Made by a program: the position numbers and the translations under genes. Positions 1 to 12,166 of a stretch of 64,000 nt of DNA are shown here, piece after piece (position 1 is the first letter of the stretch; every line of letters starts with the position of its first letter). The notes below the pieces were generated by a model, which was not told the origin of the DNA, made no database searches, and saw only the letters and a program-made list of their open reading frames with translations. Origin of the DNA: Gelatoporia subvermispora B (Eukaryota > Basidiomycota > Agaricomycetes > Polyporales > Gelatoporiaceae). The stretch spans positions 3,584,576 through 3,648,575 of the forward strand of contig KB445791.1 in assembly GCA_000320605.2 (NCBI GenBank). Direction: 5' to 3'.

Positions 1-2619
1 TCCGCCGCTTCTTCTGCTTTGGAGGGAAACCGTCCAAACGGATCTGGCGAGAGGGGTATAATTGGAGATTCTCCACTGCCGTTCTGAAGCGAAGCAGAAG
101 CGACCAATGGCGGGTATAAGTCTCTCTCTTCTTCCATCGCACGTTTTCGCGCAAGCGTTTCGTCGGAGATACTGCCGGTGCTCGACATCCGTTGTTGGAG
201 CATTGTCTTGGGCAGGTCGGTGGAGACGCCATTGAAAGCAATACGGGGAGGAGAAGGAGGGCGGTTCTCGGGCTCGGGTTCGTGATCCCGTTTATTGAGA
301 GCGGAAAATGGTACTGCAGGCCAAGATGCGCCTGACGGTGCTGGGGAGCTGGTCGAGCCCACAGCCTGATTAATTCGACGGACCTTGAATCATAGAAAGG
401 ACTTGCCTGTCCGCGGAAGGCAACTCTCCGTGAGTCCTTGGCGGAGAGGATTGGTGGGCAGATGGCATGGGAAGTAAAACATCCTCGTCCGTGAGCTCCT
501 CGGAGCGCAGGCGCCGAGGTGAGAATTGTACGAGTGTCTAGTTATATCTGTCATGAAAGAATCACGGAAGGAAATATAGTGGACGTACTCGTTCAATTTC
601 GTCAAGCTGAGCCTTCATAAGTACCTGACTACGACGATGGTCATGAGGGTCATCCTCATCATACTGGAATTACTGATATCAGCTCGGACATGTTTTTTTC
701 AAGTCACCGCAACTCACTTCCACGGCATGATCGCCAAGCCCGAGGTCAAGGTCTTCGAAGATGGCACCTTCCCTCTTCTCGTCCTGGGGGCTTCTTGCCT
801 TCCTCGCAGCCAGCGTCTCCTCGATTTCGTCCTCATACACTGAGGCATCATCGTCAAGTAATTCGTCGTCGTCGTCGTTCAGACCTTCAACTGAATGCGC
901 GGAAGAGCCCTTCAAATAAGGTAAGTACACACTCTCAGCGCTCCTGGGTACCTGTGGACTGACTTCCACAGACAAGGCTCCGTCACCAGGTAGCGCAGGG
1001 ACAAGATTAAGGGGTGGGGGCAGGTGCTTGCGGACGGTGCCCGCAGTGGTGGGGGACGAACGGCGCTTGCTCGCGGCAGGGGGAGATGAGGGGATGGATA
1101 CCTCGAGGGAAGGACGCGACTGTCTCTTGAGAATCTCCGTAACCTCCTCGATATCGTTGTCTTCCATTTCTGGGTCCTCTTCTGTCTCCGGGAACTCAGA
1201 GAGTGCTTGGCCATCCAGCGCAAGCGGAACAACGTTCGGGTTTATCTCCAGCTTCGGGCCAGATTCCGCGCGCATCTCGGACCAGGTCTCCTCGTCCGCT
1301 CCGAAGACTTCTTCGAGGGGGTCGGCGCCATTGCGCCCATTCAAGCGTGCAGTCACGTCTTCGTCGTCCGCGTCATCTCCATTGGCATCCAGTTCTGGCG
1401 ACTCTGCGAGCTGCGCATATCCGCCCTCTGCGTCCGCACCAGACAACTCGCGCAGGAAGCGGGGGGCACTGTTGTCTTGCATTCTACCAACCAGCTTAAG
1501 GTCAATAGGAGCCTTTCTGTCGTCCTCGCCCTCTTCATCCTCTTCAATGTCGCCTTCTACCCTGGAGCCCGACCGTTTCCTCATGCCCAAGCGGCTCTCT
1601 GTACGCTTAGCGAGGTTAACCTGCCTGCTGCGCATCCACGACTCGTACCAATGTGCTTTGCGCCGGTCGATGTCAAATTCGACCTTCGCTAGCACAGGAA
1701 TCAGCGCGGATGATCTCAAACCGGGTAATGCGATGTCTCCTTCGCCGTCCTGGTCTCCGGGCGCAGAAGACATGGACTCCGGAGGGTCCGCGTCGGACTG
1801 ATGAGAGAAGACAGATGGCGATGGAGTTGATGGCGAGGGCGTCATTTGCGGTTGGGGAGACTCGATGCGTTTCGGAGACATCAACGGACGCAATGTACCT
1901 GGAGGAACGTCTTGCAAGAAGTTTGAAGGATGTGGGCCCACTCCGAAACCAAGGCCAATCGGCTTGAGACCAGCCGATGTCTCCTCCCTCTCAGACTTCA
2001 GCACCCGGTGCCAGATATGTCGCCACATCTCTTCTGAGATACGAGGACCAGGCTCCCTCAACTCCGGATGTTCGTCCGTCGGGGACTTCGCGTCTGCAGA
2101 GACGGAGTAGAGGACCATACCTACAGTGCTTGGGAGCGCATATTCTTTGGCAATTACTGACAGCTGCGTTGATAGAGTGGAGCATACAGGTACCAAGACC
2201 CCGCGCCGAAATTGCGGGTGGTAGCCCGATGCAGTGGGAGGTGCAGGAGTCACCTCCCAATCCTCGCTCGCGTCCAAGTCGTGCGGGAGGTGCAGGGGCG
2301 GGATGACATGGAGGAGATACCTCGATGAAGACGGCGTAGTAGAGTATGTCTGAGCGGAGGAAACCGAGGGTGTCGGGGACCGTCTGAAGTGGTCAGAGAA
2401 TACAGACGACGCAGACGAATTAGGGAGCGGCGGGGAGGTAGAGAGCGGCGGGGCATGTGTATGTATGGCGGGTAGCGGGGTAGCAACACCGAGAGCGTTG
2501 GCAAGCTTTGCCAGGCGATGCGGCGGCAGCGGGGAACGCGGAGGTGGCCATGTGGGTGTCGACACAGCAGATGAGTGCGACAGACGCGACGAGCGTTCGG
2601 AGGTGGTCGACTGCGGCAT
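1..2619 (-). CDS. Uncharacterised acidic, Ser/Pro-rich protein (partial, C-terminus off left edge)
   Basis: I do not recognise the family. The first exon (2619-718) encodes 634 residues: a Ser/Pro-rich low-complexity start, a more ordered stretch around residues 100-215 (YLLHVIPPLHLPHD, then a segment with VGMVLYSV), further Ser/Pro linkers, and long acidic runs (EDEEGEDD; NDDDDELLDDD). An intron at 664-717 leads to a 25-residue exon (663-589), an intron at 499-588, then an exon at 498-407 reading ELTDEDVLLPMPS. The last intron looks like a GC-AG intron (349-406, donor GCAAGT), which keeps the frame into a final exon 348-1 containing STGSISDETLARKRAMEEE. The left edge cuts the gene before a stop. 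The polar acidic composition suggests a nuclear or cytosolic scaffold, but that is only inference. The long open frame on the opposite strand over this exon is a shadow. Confidence 0.75.
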
Positions 2620-3306
2620 GAGGGTCGTGGATGGCGGGGCGGGGCGAGCAGCGGCCTACGGTGTAGCAGTGCCCTAGGGTATCAACATCGGTCTACGGTA
2701 AGGGCGGAAAGTGAGCAACGCGAATCAACATCAACATCAGGCACAGTCGGGAACGCACTGGTGTGGGATATCGTCGCGAACGTCGCCCAAAACGAGAGAA
2801 GTGGTGGGCTGGACGACGGACTCGATGAGCAGCTTGCAGGTGAGCAAGGAGCAGGAGACCTCCGCGTCGGCTACGCGTTGTTCTCGACCAAATCGGCTGT
2901 TCATTCACTCTTGACAACCGCCAGCACCAGGCCCCCACCCAGCTCCGATCACCCTCTTGTTTCGTCTCTCTCAACACTGCGTATCATCTTCGCCACGTTG
3001 GCGAATCACACGTTCAACAAATATGCGTCACGACCATTTCTTCCACTGTCAATTAAACGGCATATGTCTCCTATAACATCTGCACACCACTCCCCCCAGC
3101 ACACAGAACTAAGGAACGTCAAAGTCATCCATTGTCGTAAAGTGATGATGATAGTTGGCTAATGGAGTAAAGTCCTACGTGCTATGAGTGTCTGTACTGT
3201 CCATGAGCCGACCAATGTCCAGTTACAAACTATAGTACCAAAACGAAAGAAAGAAAGTCCAAGTAGAGCCTCAAGGTGCCTGAGGGTATGAGTACTATTT
3301 TCGCCT
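2620..3306. other. Intergenic: upstream of the acidic-protein gene
   Basis: This 0.7 kb stretch lies upstream of the acidic-protein gene and downstream of the GPI-protein gene, which point the same way. Open frames here lack codon character and a splicing pattern. I see no RNA gene or repeat. Confidence 0.5.
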
Positions 3307-4188
3307 TCAGAGAGCTACAATTGCTCCGCCGACAGCAGCCAGAGCAAGGACGCCCCACGACGCAACGGTTGAGACAGCGCCGTTGAAGTTGTTAGTGCTC
3401 GAAGGAGACGTCGTCGCCTGTGCTGCACCAGTAGAGCCGCCAGAGGCAGATGAACCCGCGGACGAACCCGCAGATACAGTGGAACCGAAGCCGGACGTCG
3501 TGGATGCGGAGGAAGCCCCCGATGTCAAGGAAACAGACCTAAACAAAGCAGGACACGCGTGGGCACACAAGTTAAACGCTGAGAGGTGCAAGGACTTACG
3601 ATGCTCCGGAACTCAACGCAGAGCTTGCCGAGGAAGAAGACGAAGCAAGAGTCGACGGTGTCGGTGCAATGGAAAAGTCACCCGATTGCGCGAAAACATC
3701 GGTGACATTGCTAGATATTCCAATAAGAGTCAGACAGAGAATTGTCACCAATTGAGGCTGACAGTTACTCACGTTATATCTACTGCCTGGAGGACATAAC
3801 CACTCCTGTGGGAATCGAAGTCGGTTAGCGTGTGCATGTGCCACAGACGCGGCATGGAAGCGAACAAGCGAAACCTACCCCGCTGGCACGACGGGCAGCT
3901 CAAAGCTGGCGAAGCCAGTCGAGGGGTTGACATTGTTCGCCAGGGCGAACGTGTTGTGGAACTGGTCGGGGTTGGAGAGCTCGAGTGACCAAGTCGACGG
4001 ATCGCCAGCAGCGTTCGTCCAGCTGACATTTGCCTGAGTACCACTCTGCCAGTTGGTGGGAGTCTGAATAGTCAGAGCAGACACGATGGAGACAAAGAGG
4101 GCAAGGGAGCTGTATACCGACGCATTACGGTGAGGCGCTGCGGCGAGAGAAACACGATGAAAATCACAAACCTGAGGGTGGCGAACAT
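3307..4188 (-). CDS. GPI-anchored Ser/Thr-rich cell-wall protein, KRE9/KNH1-like N-terminal domain
   Basis: Five exons (4188-4172, 4109-3879, 3805-3773, 3710-3600, 3538-3307) join to exactly 208 codons, giving 207 residues. The start was chosen because splicing exon 1 to exon 2 produces a clean signal peptide, MFATLSSLALFVSIVSA. It is followed by a KRE9/KNH1-type beta-sandwich domain (TIQTPTNWQSG, VSWTNAAGDPSTWSLEL, LPVVPAGSGYVLQAVDI). A Ser/Thr/Gly-rich stalk of about 90 residues follows, then a short C-terminal hydrophobic tail (VASWGVLALAAVGGAIVAL) typical of GPI addition; the omega site is probably near NNFNG. Proteins of this class sit at the plasma membrane or wall of mushrooms, and related yeast proteins affect beta-1,6-glucan. 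The exact role of this one is unknown. Confidence 0.88.
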
Positions 4189-4629
4189 GCTTGCAGTCTT
4201 GAAGGGCGGAGAGGGCGGAAGGAGGTGGTATAGGAGGTGAAAGAAGGCAAGTTGAAGCGAACGGGCAAGACACGAAACTCGCCGCTATTTGTAGTCGATC
4301 GTGTTGGCTGGCCAGATTCTTTTCCCACGCACATATAACGGGAATCACGAGAACTTTCCAGACCCTCTGACACCTGCGAGTTCGCATGCCATGGTCGTCA
4401 TTCGCGAGATGGCCCGCATGATTTAGTTTTTCCGCTGTAATATGACGAAATGTGTAGTGCAACCAGAACATATCCATTGCAAACGGTGCCGCACGGACAA
4501 GTCTCGACCTACGCGGCGTCTGTCTCATGGCGCCCGACCGTCGACGGATCACGAACTTGCGAATCATATGTCGGTGACACTTTCCCGCAAGTGCTGCGGC
4601 GGGGCCCAAGTCCGTACCATACATCAAGG
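4189..4629. other. Intergenic between ATP23 and the GPI-protein gene
   Basis: About 440 bp holding the GPI-protein promoter and the ATP23 3' region, both genes on the minus strand. Open frames on either strand look like chance. No clear TATA box at the usual distance. Confidence 0.5.
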
Positions 4630-5523
4630 TCAGTATATCTGTCCATTCTTATCAGACGGCACCAGTTAGACATCACGCTGTTCGACATACCTCATCAAAG
4701 GGTCTTGTGTCGTTGAAACAACTCTCCCAAACCTCATTAACCACTCGCTCCGCTGTCACATCGTCTGGACATGCCGGGTGCTGGCGCACAGACATGATTG
4801 CACGTCGCCGCACACACGCCTGGAAATGAAGTGGGTCATTGATGTGCGAGGCAAACCCTGTCCGCCAAGCTCACCTGGTGCTGTTTCGTGAACGAGAAGG
4901 GATTCCCGTCCTTCTCCCGGGACCACCAGCAGTTTCCGCTCAGATTGTTCGCACGAATCTACAGACCCGGATGAGCTAGAGTAAGTCAGAAAATCTGCAA
5001 ACCTCACCTCTGTGCACGCCTGATGTCGTAAATCCTGCCAGTCCAGTTTAAACTTGCAATTGTCGTACAGGTGTATCAGCTCATGCATGAGGGTGACTTC
5101 CATGTGTCGCTTGTTTATTATGTTGTTTTGACACAGGTATATTGCGTTAATTTCTGGTGCAAACCCGCCAGCAGCCGACTTGAGACACGGCTCGCAGCGA
5201 ATATTCTCTGGAGGTAGTGGCGACCCCAGCTGGCGCAAATGCTTCAGCATGAATACAACTCCGGGACCTGTATTATAAACGACTCAGTATATGATAGATT
5301 TGCAGACTGACTAATACTGACTGTAATGCAGCAGCTCCTTCTTCCAGTTCTCACGTGTCCGATGGTAGTACTCCATCTGGTCCGCCCTGACTTGTTCTTC
5401 GGGGATTCCTAAGGGGACTCCGGTATACATGGAAAACTTCCGTCTCCATTTGTCGAACACGCCCGCATCTTGTGCGTTCAGGTTGGTCTTGGAGCCACCG
5501 TGATCATCGGAGGAGGAAGCCAT
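4630..5523 (-). CDS. ATP23: Mitochondrial inner-membrane metalloprotease / ATP synthase assembly factor ATP23
   Basis: Exons 5523-5322, 5267-5008, 4958-4875, 4819-4691 and 4638-4630 give 228 codons, 227 residues. The zinc site HELIH is at residues 129-133, within [13 protein letters not shown]. Other family hallmarks are CEPC upstream, [14 protein letters not shown] after it, [15 protein letters not shown], and the C-terminal [19 protein letters not shown]. In yeast, ATP23 acts in the intermembrane space: it processes the mitochondrially encoded Atp6 precursor and helps assemble the Fo sector. The start [10 protein letters not shown] is preferred over an in-frame Met 20 codons upstream because it matches usual family length. 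The final coding exon is only 9 nt (Ile-Tyr-stop). ATP synthase subunit e is encoded about 7 kb away. Confidence 0.95.
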
Positions 5524-6162
5524 GGACGAGGTGCCTGCCAGACCAAATTCGGCCAAGGCACGCGACGTGCAACCCGTGACCACACACTATGAGCGCTTAT
5601 TTACTTTCTCTAGTAGAGTTATTCGAGTCGCGCACGATTCGGCCAGACGGCCCTCCGTGCCTTTCATTCCAGTAGTTCGTCCATCGAACGCCCCGAGTAC
5701 TAGACGAAATTTTGTGCGATAGCAGAGCAACCATAACAAACGAGCCGGCCGTCACCAGGTCAATCTATATCTAAGGGCAGCACCAAACGCACTGACCGCA
5801 CATGTCTATGTCGGCTATAATCCATTGGACTGAATCCAACCGTCTAATTGATATATCGCGACTGAGCCATTCGATTTACATGTCATTTCTTTCTTTGCAA
5901 GACTGCAGGTTCGCGGACCAAAGCATAACGGTTTGCTGAAGTAATACAGGACGGGGGACAGTGCCCCAGATACGATAAATGCTACGCCTTGCAGGATTTG
6001 ATTACTTCCAAAGATGTTTTAAATTGAACATGAGCACGTCAGTATCCAAATACAAGTTCGTTACCGGATCGGATTTATGCCACATCGTTCCCAACAGTCT
6101 CCCAGCTGGATGTGCGTTCTCATAGGTAACCCACGACATTTCACCGTAGCATCTAATCACAT
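5524..6162. other. Intergenic: ATP23 upstream region and enoyl-CoA hydratase 3' region
   Basis: About 640 bp. The ATP23 promoter must lie in the left part and the hydratase terminator in the right. Some frames extend past the hydratase stop only because its last intron was read through. No other feature seen. Confidence 0.5.
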
Positions 6163-7421
6163 TCAAAGCTTTGTTGGGTTTACCCAGCGGGGCTTTCTCC
6201 TCTGTGGATGTCAACGAGAGAAGTATAAGTAATTCCGAATAGCGGTAGGCCGACATTTTACCGACCTCTGAGAAAGCAGCGAGTCCTTCCTGTAGTGAAG
6301 AATTAATGACGCCAACTTGATTAGACGGGTCATTATTGGTGTTTGACGGAAGCCCACCTTGATATTGCTACTCTTGAACGCTCTAGTACTCTCCTTGGAC
6401 CAGACATGAGTTAGTACCATATCTTCGACACTTCCATGTTGGTTGCTGAGAAGTAACGCTCGCTTGGTGCTTTGCACAGCGTCGGGGGAATTTGCGGTGA
6501 TCTCGGCCGCCCATGCAAGCGCAGTTGAGAGGACTTGGGATCTCGCAACCAATTTGTTCACGCTACACAGGTCTCAACATAATTCGACAGATTTTAGGAT
6601 TTGCTCTTACAACCCGAAACGCGTTGCCGCATCTTTGGCGGATACATTCCTACCCGTCAAGAGCATCTCACTTGCCAGCTAGAGCAACAAGTTGTAGTGG
6701 GCCGATGCGTTGACGGAATCAATTCGTTACCTGGTGCCCTGCGATACGTGCCAGCCTCGGGATACCTAGAGACTAATTGAATGTTTGGCGCCACCGAGTG
6801 ACACTGGAAGACAAACCGCCCTGGATAGCGACAACACCAACTTTCACTTCCGGAAGGGCGAAAGTGGCATCATCGCTCGCAATAACAAGGTCGCAGTTCA
6901 GTATAATCTCCGTTCCTCCGCCATACGCGCCTCCGTTCACGGCAGCAATGATAGGCTTTGTGGAGCAGCGCCGCGAGATAGAACCAAAGCCATGGGGATT
7001 ATCAGCAACAACAGATTGGTCGTCCTTCGTTGCGCCCGCCTCTTCTCGTCGCTTCCAGCTGGGTCAAATATAATGAGAATGGATATATATGTTCTCATGG
7101 TCCTCGTGGCACGCACTCGACTAAGTCTGCACCGGCGCAGAAGATGCGACCCTCGCCAGTGAGGACAACAACCCTACCCGGCACCGGTCAGAAAGTCATC
7201 TTAAATTACATTTGTGACTCAACAGACCAAAGATACGGTTCTTTCTCGAACCAATCCAGCACATTCTTTATATCGCTGACCATGGACGCCGTCATCGCGT
7301 TGAGAGCTTTCGGGCGGTTGAACGTCAAGAGCATGACGTGCTCCCGAGGAAAGGACACCTTAATCTCATCTGAGTGTGTTGGCGGACAAAGTTCTGGGTT
7401 CTTCCTGTCTGCTTTGCCCAT
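6163..7421 (-). CDS. Enoyl-CoA hydratase/isomerase family protein, possibly peroxisomal
   Basis: Eight exons splice to a crotonase-fold protein of roughly 300 residues. Recognisable segments in order are LLTFNRPKALNAMTASM, VVVLTGEGRIFCAGADLVDWKRREE (oxyanion-hole loop), KPIIAAVNGGAYGGGTEI, FALPEVKVGVVAIQGGIPRL and EGLAAFSERRKPRW near the end. These are the conserved blocks of enoyl-CoA hydratases, which hydrate 2-enoyl-CoA in fatty-acid or branched amino-acid breakdown. The Glu in the LPEVKVG block matches a usual catalytic position. The protein ends in Thr-Lys-Leu, a weak variant of the peroxisomal SKL signal, so peroxisomal location is possible but unproven. The start is the first Met in frame, and the N-terminus (MGKADRKNPELC) does not look mitochondrial. 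The exact substrate cannot be read from sequence. Confidence 0.9.
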
Positions 7422-7727
7422 TGTGCGTGTGTTGGAGGGAGGAGGGTATGGCGGATGCCACTGTCACTGGGCGAATTGACGACATGGTGTAGCAGTCCCA
7501 AAGGTTGGCAGGTGAATGGTGGCGTCTACAGCTATCGGCACACAACCGGCCCGATAACATGGGTATATCGGGGTTCATTCAGCAGCCATGCTAACCCCAA
7601 AAACCCAAACCGCAAGAATATGCAACGAATTTGATGATGAAAGCTGTGTACACAGTTGACCACTAGTCCATAGTATACAGCGTGATATAGCATTGAGAGT
7701 AAACTAGGACATGGAAATTCTCTGATG
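7422..7727. other. Intergenic: enoyl-CoA hydratase upstream region
   Basis: 306 bp between the hydratase start and the BMT5-like stop, both on the minus strand. Nothing recognisable inside. Confidence 0.5.
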
Positions 7728-8784
7728 TCAGTCCTTCAGGCAGAACTCCCACGTACGATCTTCGCCTCCCTCGCCAGTTCTCCCTTGACCATGAGCTCGC
7801 TCTCCCTTCGTCATCCGGTGCTCGTATCCTTGCCACAACTGCTTGTGGAACACAAAAGATCTCATTTGCAAGTAGCGGGGATTTGGCTTTCCGCTCGTAG
7901 ATGTTGGAGGTGGAGGATTCTTCGCGAGCATAGGCAAATCCCTCGAGGGATAATCAACCGATAGCACGTAGAAAATAATGATTTGTGCAACATACCAGAG
8001 GGTATATGGCGGAACATTACGTAGTGTGATAAGGACGGTTCCTCGAGTTTTTGGAATGCTTGCTGGAGGTGTGTCGTCATCTGAAGCACCCTCCTTGTCA
8101 TCCTGGTCATCGTCTGGATCTCGTTTCCGTTTCCGCGATATATGGACCGAGGGTATGGGGCCGGTCGCCAGCGAACTGGCAGCAGATCGGAGGAAGTCAA
8201 GGAGGAGCAATTGATTTGACAGGATGTTCCTGTCCTGATCCGTGATACCCTTCCCTGAACGGAGTCCATGAGCACCTACACATAGCACTTGATCTTCCAA
8301 GCTTACCGGCATGAGGGAAATTCCACACAATCTTGTCCCACTTCCTATCTTTCAGCGCGGCCAGCTTCTCAAGCTTGGTAGCATCGACGCCAAATATAAC
8401 TTCGACACCTTTCTCCCGTAAGGATTGCACAATCTCAGCAGCATCAGGGTACTTTGCATAGCATTCATCTTCACTATCATATGCAGTAGAAGTTACATTT
8501 TGTGGTGGTAGGAATTCCAGAGATGTTGGTGGGTGCAAGACAAGCGCACGAGTAAACGAGAAATTTCCTTCGCCGACGAGCAGGATATGGTCTGTTGCAG
8601 AGAAAGGGATTGTCGGGCGTTGGGGAACTACAGTAACTTTGCCTTTGCCCTTGGACGCGGTCGTTTGTGCTTTTTCTGCTTGATGAGCTGCTTGTCTTGC
8701 TTCCTGCTTTTTCTTCAGCCGCGCCTGTTGCGACGAAAGAGTAGCTTTCAGCGAGGTCTTCTTCCCGTGCTTGCCTTTCGCCAT
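7728..8784 (-). CDS. BMT5: 25S rRNA (uridine-N3) methyltransferase, BMT5-like (DUF2431)
   Basis: Three exons (8784-8307, 8254-7996, 7941-7728) give 317 codons, 316 residues. A Lys-rich start (MAKGKHGKKTSLKATLSS) typical of nucleolar proteins precedes the Rossmann methyltransferase domain. That domain has SAM motif I ILLVGEGNFSFTRAL at about residues 67-81, then ATKLEKL and VWNFPHAGKGITDQDRNI; the NFPH motif is diagnostic of the DUF2431 family. A charged insert (SRKRKRDPDDDQDDKE) sits before the last strands, GTVLITLRNVPPYTLWDLP. Yeast Bmt5 makes m3U in 25S rRNA, so a role in large-subunit ribosome biogenesis follows by homology. It is transcribed divergently from the RAMP4 gene, with 242 bp between start codons. 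Confidence 0.92.
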
Positions 8785-8894
8785 CGAGGACCGACCAAGA
8801 GTATTGAGAGACTAAATTAGCTGCGCGCTGAGATGTCACAAGGCTGAGATCCCAGAGGCGTGGAGAAACGCTGGAGAAATACGAAGGCGAGCGC

Positions 8895-8901
8895 AACGTG
8901 G
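8895..8901 (+). promoter_or_regulatory. Possible UPR element core upstream of RAMP4
   Basis: AACGTGG contains the ACGTGG core of the unfolded-protein-response element bound by XBP1/Hac1-type bZIP factors. It lies about 130 bp upstream of the RAMP4 start, in the divergent promoter shared with BMT5. The same core occurs upstream of calnexin. A 6-nt match is weak evidence. Confidence 0.25.
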
Positions 8902-9026
8902 AAGCGAGAGCTACGAGACACGTCTCATCAACTAGACGCATTCGCGCGCATCTCAGCCACTTCGCACTCACCCTCACCCGCTTACTACTAGTCACTCCTT
9001 ACTCCTCCACCAGCCCACTTTATATC

Positions 9027-9341
9027 ATGGTGAGCTGTCCCTAGTCATCGTGAAAAGGTGCCTGGTGTGTTGACGCACTTGCTCATGCACTTAGCCTACC
9101 GAGTTTGAGCTGCGTCAGCGCAATGCGCAATTCGCCAACAAGGCGCGTGCTGGCAAGAACCCCGTGAAGCCCTCCCGCCAGGAGCGGTTGTCGAAGCGCA
9201 GTCCAGTGAGCCATTGGGCACTAGCTGCGATTCTGTTCGTTGTGGTGGGAGGAGGTACGTTCACGAAGACCTAATGTCTGTCCAGTGCTCACCCGCACGA
9301 CACCAGTGCTCTTCGAGATTCTCAGACTCATGTTCCTGTGA
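9027..9341 (+). CDS. YSY6: Stress-associated ER protein RAMP4/SERP1 (YSY6) family
   Basis: Three exons (9027-9029, 9095-9254, 9307-9341) give 66 codons, 65 residues. The first exon holds only the ATG, followed at once by a GTGAGC donor; exon 2 continues PTEFELRQRNAQFANKARAG. The body is basic (KNPVKPSRQERLSKRS) and ends in one tail-anchor membrane segment (HWALAAILFVVVGGVLFEIL). These match the RAMP4/SERP1 family, small tail-anchored proteins that associate with the Sec61 translocon and stabilise membrane proteins during ER stress. The unspliced frame would stop early, so the splice sites are required. The gene is convergent with the WD40 gene, with 156 bp between stops. Confidence 0.95.
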
Positions 9342-9497
9342 TCGCAGCCTCCGCGCGGGAATTATTTACAGTGACATAGGGGAGGGTTTGGACATGGATC
9401 GCATATTTGTATAACAGGCATCCTCGGCTACCAAAAGGATATCATAGGATTCATCCCCAGCATCAGTCTGTAGGCCTTCCGTAAGTTACGCCTAACC

Positions 9498-11358
<1,861 letters not shown>

Positions 11359-11739
11359 ATGGTACACAGAGAGTAGACAAGCGAGAAGCGCTGCGACTGA
11401 GTGAAAGGTGTGATGGATCGTAGACGGTCCTGGTCAAATACAGCAAAGTAGCGAACTGGAGGTGGTCGGGAACTCTGGCAGTCGCGCGACGCGTCCTAAA
11501 CGCGTTCATGTCACGCCGTCACTCTCTAGCCTCCTGGGCGGCAGCGTCATTCCTTCGCTGGGGATGGAGACTCTATCTGGGTTGCCATTAAGCCTTACAT
11601 TGAGTGCAAAGCAGGTCAGAAAGATAGCAATAACGAGAGCGGTCTGTGAGTCTATAGGGTTCAAGGTACATGTCGTCTACGGACTCCCCGACATAGACAA
11701 AACATCGAGATCATGTAGTAGGTCGGAACTATATGCCCT
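11359..11739. other. Intergenic: WD40 gene upstream region
   Basis: 381 bp between the WD40 start and the subunit e stop, both minus-strand genes. The frames here are not coding-like and no motif stands out. Confidence 0.5.
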
Positions 11740-12166
11740 TCAGCTCGATTCGCGCTCCCAGGTTGCAACAAGTTTCTCGAGGTCGAACTTGGGATCTTCG
11801 GGGTTCGTGATAACTGAGAAGAGCATCGTTAGATAGTCACGACAGCGTCAATCAGACAAGGAGAAGGGTTTGAACACGAAGGGCAGACAGTTCAAGCAAG
11901 AAAGCAACGCACCTCCGCTCTTCGGCTTCGCCTCCTCCTGTTTCTTCTTGAACGCTTCCTTGGCCTGCCCTACGAGGTGCTCGCGTTCGTGGATCGCGTG
12001 TTGCAGCCGCTCCTCATCGTGCTGCTTTTGCAGTGTCCGGCGGTGCACGATTCCGTAGAATACACCCGTGAGAAGGGCGGTGTACCTAACAACCTGTGTA
12101 CACACATTTCAGCACATTGAGCAGCATACACGAATAGGGACGTACGTTCACAGTTGGTGAGGCCAT
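11740..12166 (-). CDS. TIM11: Mitochondrial ATP synthase subunit e (TIM11/ATP21)
   Basis: Exons 12166-12146, 12093-11913 and 11813-11740 give 92 codons, 91 residues. The short start MASPTVN leads into a membrane segment VVRYTALLTGVFYGIVHRRT, which contains the GxxxG-like spacing (GVFYG) used in ATP synthase dimer contacts. A charged coiled-coil region follows (QKQHDEERLQHAIHEREHL, EAFKKKQEEAKPKSG) and the end is VITNPEDPKFDLEKLVATWE. Size and layout match fungal subunit e, a supernumerary Fo subunit that drives dimer rows and cristae shape in the inner membrane. Without splicing, the middle exon would run into an unrelated tail, so the last intron matters. Confidence 0.93.

Noticed and set aside
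1028..1801. 257-codon plus-strand frame over the acidic-protein exon
   Set aside because: It is Ser-rich antisense of acidic and Ser codons. The minus strand has the longer frame, splice sites that fit and biased composition.
2575..3162. 195-codon plus-strand frame
   Set aside because: It begins inside the start of the acidic-protein gene, ends in spacer, and has no domain or introns.
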